Source: Oscarella lobularis
Taxonomy: Eukaryota > Porifera > Homoscleromorpha > Homosclerophorida > Oscarellidae
Direction: 5' to 3'
Assembly: GCF_947507565.1 (NCBI RefSeq)
Contig: NC_089182.1
Coordinates: 558,001-622,000 of the forward strand
DNA length: 64,000 nucleotides
Position 1 is the first letter of the stretch; each line of letters opens with the position of its first letter. A program made the translations under genes and the position numbers. The notes under the pieces were generated by a model. It saw only the letters and a list, made by a program, of their open reading frames with translations, had not been told where the DNA came from and ran no database searches. This document shows positions 57,342-64,000 of this stretch, in pieces.

Positions 57342-58350
57342 CACGCACTTACTATTTAGAAAAAAATTAATGAGTGGCTTTTTACGACAAAGTCTTTTTG
57401 ACTTGAAAACGAAAATGTACTAAAAGATAAAATATGAATGTTTCTTGGCTTGTGCAAAGAAGAGATAATAAAATCGCTTTCTGACTCCTTTCTCGGAAGC
57501 ATACCTGCAGTACTAACTGTACAGTAGTTTGTATGCCGTGACGCCGCGTCTAGCACATCAGTAACCCGGATAAACAACATCTCAAGCTGACTATTTCTTA
57601 GCTGCAATGAAGCTGCCTCGGCTGGGACGGCTTTAGTAGTTGCAGGAGTGACGATTCATACGAGTTATAAAGCCGGTAACACTACACTCGTTACGAGTCG
57701 TGCCGCGACGAGCGATGTAGCGGTCATTTGCGCTTACAGAGAACGAAACTACACATTCAGGTGTCTAAAAGACGTGTGCAATGCACTGTTTGGTCATCTT
57801 AGAGCTCAGGAATGCATCGAGACCTCTGGGTCACGTGTCTTTTAATTGGCGAGTAACTTCCTTGTACCTTTGACCTTTCGTAGACAAAAAACAGGAATTT
57901 ACTGTTTTGTGTCTCCCGGAAGACCAAACTTTCCCGTGCTAACGTCGTACATTAGAATCAAGATTTGTTTCAGAATGCGCATCTAGCACGCGCAGTGAGA
58001 CCAAAGCACTTTGTTCTTTGCAGCAGTGAGGAATCTCCCAAGTTTTTCCTGCTTTGATTACTATTCCGGTACAAAGGTCATCTAGTTAAGCCAAAGGCAT
58101 GGAAGTGCTCAAACGTCTACATAAATGCTAGAACAGACAAAAATATCTCAGTCCACACTAGCTGTTCTTCGGTTGCCAACGGGGAATAGCAGATAAACAT
58201 TTCAACGACTACTTCAGTCTCAACAAAGGTATAATTAACGAGATCGCCTCGGAATAGGGAATAGATCAACGCAGGACGATTAGATGAGAGCGGAGTCTAC
58301 GAGGGGTTTACTCCACGAAATCAAAGCGATATTGAAATAATTCCTAGGAT
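57342..58350. other. 1-kb intergenic interval, nothing recognised
   Basis: No splice-supported exon, RNA gene or repeat identified. It holds the 3' flank of the Sp gene and the presumed promoter and possibly an upstream exon of the PLAT-oxidase gene (an acceptor-like TTCCTAG precedes its ATG at 58351). Confidence 0.4.
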
Positions 58351-61177
58351 ATGGACACGTATCGGATCTACGTCCACTCTGGCACCGAAGGCAACGGATC
58401 GGACACGAACGTCTCCGTGAGAATTATCGGCAGCGCGGGCGCTATGAACGTCTCGCTAGACCGAACCAACGTCGTCAACCCCAGAGGTCGCCTGTTTTAT
58501 CCTGGATCCGTAAGGCCCACGCACGGACATTTGTTCTCATCCTAACGTCGGTTCTACTTCGAAGGAGGACGTGTTCGAAGTGACGAACAGTCGTCTTGGC
58601 CGAATCGACTTGCTCGAAGTCGATCACAATCCGGCGTACAAATTGTTCGTGAACTGGTACGTCGAATCGATAGCCGTCGAAGACGTCACAACGAAACGAA
58701 CGTACGTCTTTCCGTGCAACGCGTGGTTCTCCGAAACGAAAGGCGACTGTCGTCAATCTCACATCTTCGTCAGCCGAAAAAGTCAAATTAATTATTTAAT
58801 CAACTAATTCGGTAAACTCGAAAATTGCTTGTTTTAGTTGTGAACGAGCCTTTGCATCTAAATCGCGACGCCGGCGTCAGTATGATGCAAATGACCGAGT
58901 CGGTGACGGCGACGTCCAAGCAGTCCGACGAGGGCTTCGAAGACATGCTCAAAGTGGGAGAGCCGACCGAGACTGCCGCAGAGGGTCAGTTGGAAGAGAC
59001 GGCTGTCTCGACGAGCATGGCTTCTATGGCCGCCAGGACATTGATCAAGGCGTTGGGTACGCGAAAGCTCGGCATTCTCTTATCATTATTAGCGGTGTCT
59101 CCCGTGTTCAGGCTTTTCTCAAACGTTCACCAATTGGGGCGGCAATATCGTCGTCGATACCGTCTACACGTTCTATCCGTGGCGTCTTTGGCAAGTGAAG
59201 GCGATTATCAAGTGCGCTCGATGGGCTCGCATGAAAGTGCGCACGATCGGCGCGCGACACTCGTGGACGCAATTGTATCCGAACGAGGAGACGGTGCTCA
59301 TCAACCCCGTTCTTTTGCGCCCCGACGAGGGAGAGCCGATCGAGTATGAAGAGTCGAGCGCGACGGTGAAGATCCTGTGCAATGTGACGACGTGCCGCGC
59401 GAAACGCGATCAGCTGGAGAAGAACTACAATTTCATGTTCAACACCGTTTTGGGAGGTGTTACGTATGGGGGCATCATTGGAACAGGATGCCATGTAAGA
59501 CCGCGGAATTCTTTTGTTGTGAACGGGCCCCCCCAGATGTTAGAGATAATCCAAATGTCTCAGAATATATGTAGGCACTGTAGTTGGACCTTTTACAGCT
59601 TGCAGTGTGCTTATGACTTTTTGTCAAGGGTGTTGGGAAGCATTGTCCGGCTCATCCGGATCTGATTGAGGAGATACAGATCGTCAATAGCAGAGGCGAG
59701 TTGGTCACCTACGAACGATCAGAGAACGAAGAACTCATCAGGGCTATCGGAACGAGCATGGGCCTCTTCGGCTTCACGTACACGATCACGTTCAAAGTGG
59801 AGCCTCGTCAGCACATCGTCGAGACGTACAACAATTTTAGCTGCAAAGTCGGCGATACGTTGCTGAGTGGAGCAGCGATGAAGGTTGACGCTAGATTAGC
59901 ATAATTATTGTTGAATTACCTCGTGTGTTTTTCTCTTTCCAAGGCCATTGCCGAGAGAAACTTTTCAACGGAAATTTTCTGGTTTCCTTTCAACAGTAAT
60001 CCGTTTCACGCAGGGGGCTTGGCAAAGATCGCTGAGAAGCAAGAGTACGCCAAGTCGATTGTGGGCACATTGGCAAGCGGCGCCACCTGTCTGAACTTGG
60101 ACACGGCGGTCGGTGCGTGGAATCCGAACGAGGACGAGATCTTCATCAAAGAAATTAATATGAAACCTGACGGTAGGAAGAATTCGATGAAGAGATCCAA
60201 CAAAGCAAATTGCAATTGTTTTATTAGGAGAACCGGTTGGGGATCGCTTTTATCAGATCAAGACGGCGAAAGAGTTTTTGCAAGCGAAACTCTTTAAAAG
60301 ATTTCCTGCCGTGATTGCCAATAATCCTTGGCTCACTCCCCTGTTCACGACGTTCACGAATTCGGCTCAGAAATCTTGCAAGATACCTGGTACTAACATC
60401 GAATTGGGCGAGCCGAAACGGTTAGGAAAACGGCGAACTACTGGCTACTTGTATGCAGTCATTTTCTTTTTTTCTTGATCTGACAGGATTGTTCAGGAAT
60501 TGCCACGCGCAATTCACTACCGACTTTGGGTTCACGAAGGATTTCAAGTGTACGATTTCGAGATGGCTTTTATTGTCAATGACGACTATGAGAACATTGC
60601 CCAAGCTTGCAAGGTTTCTTAATGAATTAATTGTATAAATGATCTTTTACCTGCAATTATACTTACGTTTCATTGTCTTTGTTTAGGATGTTGTGGACAT
60701 TGTTAAGGAGTATGCGGGCAGAAACGAATTTCCTATGTCTCTCGCTCTCGAGATGAGATTTATGTCAGACAGCAAGAGCCTTCTTTGTCCCGCCGTAGTC
60801 GGACGCACCAAACCGGACGAAGATGCAATCAAGGTGGCCTACGTCGAAGTCTTGGCTCTTGGAAATTCAACGTCTCGCCCACTTTGGGTTAAATTTACCA
60901 AAGAAGTAGCCAAGGTCAGTCAATGAAGAGTACTGCAACAGAAAGATGTAGTTGCGTTTCTCCTAAGAAATGGATGTCCGTTGACGGTGTGAAGCCCTTG
61001 CCTCACTGGGCCAAAATGTCTGAGTTGGAACCCACTCCCGAATTGGTGCAATATCTGTGGGAAAACAACGGCAAAAACATGCAGAAATTTCTTGATCTAC
61101 TCGAAGCGTCGAACGCCGATCCCGGTAAGATGTTTTTTAACGAATATCTGGAGACTATACTGACCAAGCCGAAGTAA
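58351..61177 (+). CDS. PLAT domain fused to FAD-linked aldonolactone-type oxidase
   Basis: Exons from 58351. A PLAT/LH2 domain (YRIYVHSGTEGNGSDTNVSV; DLLEVDHNPAYKLFVNWYVE; YVFPCNAWF) covers about 58351-58760. A linker follows (58838-59055, spliced A|TT with GKT-free acidic/Thr-rich sequence). Then an FAD-binding type-4 domain: FTNWGGNIVVDT, VRTIGARHSWTQ, whose His matches the covalent flavin site of gulonolactone and arabinonolactone oxidases, GGVTYGGIIGTGCH, and MGLFGFTYTITFKVEP. The C-terminal ALO-type domain ends with PHWAK (about 60990) and a stop at 61177. Such oxidases act on aldono-1,4-lactones (ascorbate-type chemistry), but substrate and electron acceptor are unknown here. PLAT domains usually bind lipid or membrane proteins, which could place the enzyme at membranes. 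Confidence 0.8.
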
Positions 61178-61733
61178 AAAATGGAGGCAAGTGCCTCAAG
61201 ACACGTCAAACCGTGTGTTGTCGTTTTTGTGTGTCTGTGTGAAAGGTACATGTCTAACTAACTGGCGCCAAAAAATCTGCTGTGCTTATACGGGGCTTCC
61301 TTTTGAGCCTTCCAGAGTTTTCCGTGTCAAGCGCGACGCGAAAGGCTTACCACGTCCGAACAGCTTACTAGTTGGAGGCTAGCCGTGCCGCACGAGGACT
61401 GGCGGACGAGAAAACGGAGGGGGGCTCCTTCGGGGCCACCTCGTGTTCTTACAATTCGACCGGCACAGTTCGAAGACATCTGCTGCTAAGCGAGAGCCCG
61501 TCGCGACATCCAGAACGGTGCTTTTTGGCAGCAAGACAGCAAAACAACGCAAAGAAAATAATCCATAGCCAGAACGCGCCTAACGAAACACTTAGGAATC
61601 AGTTTCTGCGTACATATTATCTTCGAAGCCTTCCTTCGCGAAGCCTTCCTTCACGAATTTGACCGATGGCACATCTCTAGAAGTCCTAAATCAAACCTTG
61701 CTTGGAATAACCACGAATCGCTTTTAGATTTCC
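61178..61733. other. Intergenic region with E2F-like site and possible small KEN-box exon
   Basis: CTGGCGCCAAAAAA at 61261-61274 fits an E2F/DP site. About 200 bp downstream, after an acceptor-like ACCGGCACAG, a frame from 61470 to a TAG at 61568 encodes 32 residues ending KTAKQRKENNP, with a KEN degron-like motif. No start exon was found, so a small cell-cycle gene is only a possibility. Confidence 0.3.
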
Positions 61734-64000
61734 TCACTTCTTTCGCCACAAGACAAACAGTAGGAGAAGAACTGCGACCGCAACAACGACAAGCACAGCT
61801 ATAATGATTCCCGCAATGGCTCCACCAGAAAGCCCTGTATAACAATATACGTCAGTTCTAAAATTCAAATTCAAACGGTATCTTCGTTACCTGTGCCTTT
61901 AGGCTCTGATTCGATATTACTCGTTCCAGGAGACGATCGTTGTTCCTGAAACGCGCTTAGAACGAAGGGTTCCGTGCCTTCTCTCGCCATGGACATCCTC
62001 GATGCACCGTCATAGGAAACGGGCTCCTGACCGGGAGTCAAAATATCGAGCAACTTCTGAATTTTAGATCCGTGACCGAACACGACGGCATCGGCCAAAT
62101 TGTTCGCGACCGCATCGGTCAGCCGAGACTCGGGCAGACTGTCGTAGAGAGCCACGGCGCCTCCGGTCACGTTCAAAGAAGACGAAGAAATATTCAGTCT
62201 CGTTTTCTCGCCGCCACCCGGCGGCAAGTCGACCCCGAGAAGAAAAAAACCGGAATCGTCTGTCCGATATCCTTTCAAGTTCCACATCGAAACGTACTGG
62301 GACGAAGTGCTCGCGAAGACGAAAACGGTGAAATTGGACAACGACACGTCGCCTCGACCGCCGTCGAAAATCTCGACGAATGCCTCCGGACCGACGGGAA
62401 GCACCTCGCTTATGATCACGCCGGCGTTCGTGGCGAGGAGTCGATCGCGTTCGATAGTCGGACACGCTTTCGTATCCTTTCGCGACACGGTCGGCGAAGA
62501 CGGGCAATCGTTTCGACGACGAGGAGTCGGACGGGACAGGAGGTAAGAAGCGGACGAAATTTGAGTGCAGCAACTGCATCTGCTAATCGATTCGTCGTCG
62601 TCGCTATTTTTATTCCAGTCTTCGTTCGCCTGCGACTCGCCGGGCGTCAAGAGGCTCAGGAGCGAACGGTCGCTGCCGTCGTTCGTTCCGTAGACGAGAG
62701 CGTCGATCAGGTTCTCGTCGGTCGCTTGCGTATTTTGGGGAAAATCGTAAGGCGAGCCGGCGTAGAGAGCGACGCCGTCCGGACCGTTTTGAATGCTGTG
62801 AGCCGGTAAGACCATGTCCGGATCGAGAGATGCGGACCCAATAACAAAATATCCATTCGAGTCGGTCCTGTATCCAGTCAAAGCGACAGTCAAGTACGAC
62901 TTGTCGTTGAAGTATCCGTTATAGAGCACTAGAACGATGCCGTCCAAAGACGAAGCGCCCTTGCCGCCGTCGTAGAGTTCGACGAATTCGCCGTCGTCGG
63001 CGAGTGCCGGCGTATCGGCGTTGATTTCGTTGATCACTATAGCGGACGTGCAGGGAACGGGAAGACGATCGGGAGGCGACGGCGTCGATGCGACGTCGTT
63101 GCAAACGTTCTCTTCGCCGGGAGTGGGTCGCGCGAGTCGATACAGCGTGCCGTTCAGTCTTTGCAGACTTCCGCCGCCGCAGCGACTGAGAGACTCGTCG
63201 TCGTCGTAGTGAAACAGGGGATCTTCGAGGAGTTGATCTTGACCGGGGAGGAGTCGATTTAGAAGGAAGTTGTCGACGTAAGTGCGTGCGCTGTACACTA
63301 TAGCGTCGACGAGATTTTCTCTCGTTGGCCTCGTGTTTACAGGAAAACTAAGCACGAGTCAACGTTTTAGAGGTAAGGAGATTTGTGTGCACTTTACTTA
63401 CCGTTCGATTGACGATCGATAGATTGCCACCGCATCTGGCCCGTTTTGAAGAAAACCGTCGCGGTAGACGAAGTCGGGCCTGGGATTCAATCGTGATGAT
63501 CCGATGACGAAATAACCTCTGGCATTCGTTTTCTTTCCAGCGAGGTCGATGGTCCGGTAGCTCGCATCGGGAGGATCGTCTTGGTTGCCGTTGAACAGGA
63601 CGACGAGGTAGCCGTCGAGGGATGTGCCTCCTATGCCGCCGTCGTACAATTCCAAAAATTCGTGGCTGTCGGCGTCCGGATCGTCGGCATTCAATTCGTT
63701 GATGACGATCAGTGGAGCGTTTTCGGTGAGCGGCGTCGGAAAAGTCGATTTAAAGGCGTCGTTTTTAAACGGTTCTACACTGCCTAATCTTCCCAAAGAA
63801 TACCCGGGAAGGTAAAGAGCTGGTGCGGAATTTGGGGTGAATACCGACAACAGCGTCGTAGCAGAGACTCTCGTTCGAGTCGTTTCGAAGACGACGGCAT
63901 CAGCAAGATTCATCACTAGTGGATTGCTGAAGCTCATAGGGCCATCATACAGAGCAAAGGCTCCGTAAGAAATGTTGGTAAGTAACGCATTCTTTGAAGC
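61734..64000 (-). CDS. Membrane-anchored protein with tandem lamin-tail domains (5' end outside window)
   Basis: Exons on the minus strand: 63402->64000 (open at the window edge), 61891-63347, 61734-61834. Repeated units of about 160-230 residues each contain a lamin-tail-domain-type sequence: VINELNADDPDADSHEFLEL, then YDGG; VINEINADTPALADDGEFVE; IISEVLPVGPEAFVEIFDGG, followed by GYFVIGS-type and NGPDGVALY-type strands and a DAVVFG/DALVYG segment. At least three units plus a partial one are visible. The last exon is a membrane helix (IAGIIIAVLVVVAVAVLLLL) and a very short tail (WRKK). Outward-facing orientation is expected if an upstream signal peptide exists. LTDs are best known from nuclear lamins, but secreted and membrane-linked LTD proteins occur in bacteria and marine invertebrates. 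Function unknown. Confidence 0.82.

Overview
The window is animal nuclear DNA: multi-exon genes with GT-AG introns, many only 45-60 bp long, and metazoan-only families (two Frizzled receptors, an ADAM metalloprotease, two Sp-family zinc-finger factors, neurabin, WAC, CDK14/PFTAIRE kinase). Very short introns, gene spacings of 50-200 bp, roughly balanced base composition, a Death/NB-ARC/TPR sensor and adjacent Frizzled and Sp paralogues suggest a non-bilaterian animal. A compact-genome sponge, for example a homoscleromorph, is my best guess; this is inference. I reconstructed about 25 protein genes by splicing exons by eye, checking donor/acceptor bases, phase and family motifs.

Layout. 1-489: 3' end of OGG1. 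744-1820 and 3321-4397: two near-identical secreted aldose 1-epimerases. The second lies inside an intron of a 15-kb minus-strand gene (2109-17457) encoding a catalytically intact transmembrane ADAM that also carries five thrombospondin type-1 repeats. An 8.7-kb intron of that gene holds a nested satellite: 49-bp array, 58-bp array, TTCGAA-palindrome array, 58-bp array, 49-bp array. 17528-19279: PRMT6-like arginine methyltransferase. 19499-24408: Death domain-NB-ARC-TPR protein. 24622-25525: a duplicated, broken 5' end of an Ig receptor fused to a reversed fragment of the PRMT gene. 25757-29270: two convergent Ig-superfamily genes.

29270-30580 is gene-poor. 30581-33085 is CDK14 (PFTAIRE), head-to-head with Frizzled A (34192-36291), followed by Frizzled B (36805-39189), SCNM1 (39330-40377), a charged coiled-coil gene, a 200-N gap, neurabin (to 45410), LETMD1 (45580-46956), a frameshifted kinase-like gene, SPATS2 (48047-50319), WAC (50456-52058), DDHD1 (52254-54496), two head-to-head Sp factors (54555-55433 and 56428-57341), a PLAT-FAD oxidase fusion (58351-61177) and a lamin-tail-domain membrane protein running off the right edge.

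Connected themes: CDK14 and two Frizzleds form a Wnt-related neighbourhood, and the Death/NB-ARC/TPR protein sits beside actively duplicating Ig receptors. The most unusual items are the ADAM/ADAMTS hybrid architecture, the nested A-B-C-B-A satellite inside its intron, the epimerase copy in another intron with a changed active-site histidine in its sister copy, and the PLAT-oxidase fusion. Splice sites are hand-called; spans are firmer than individual exon edges.
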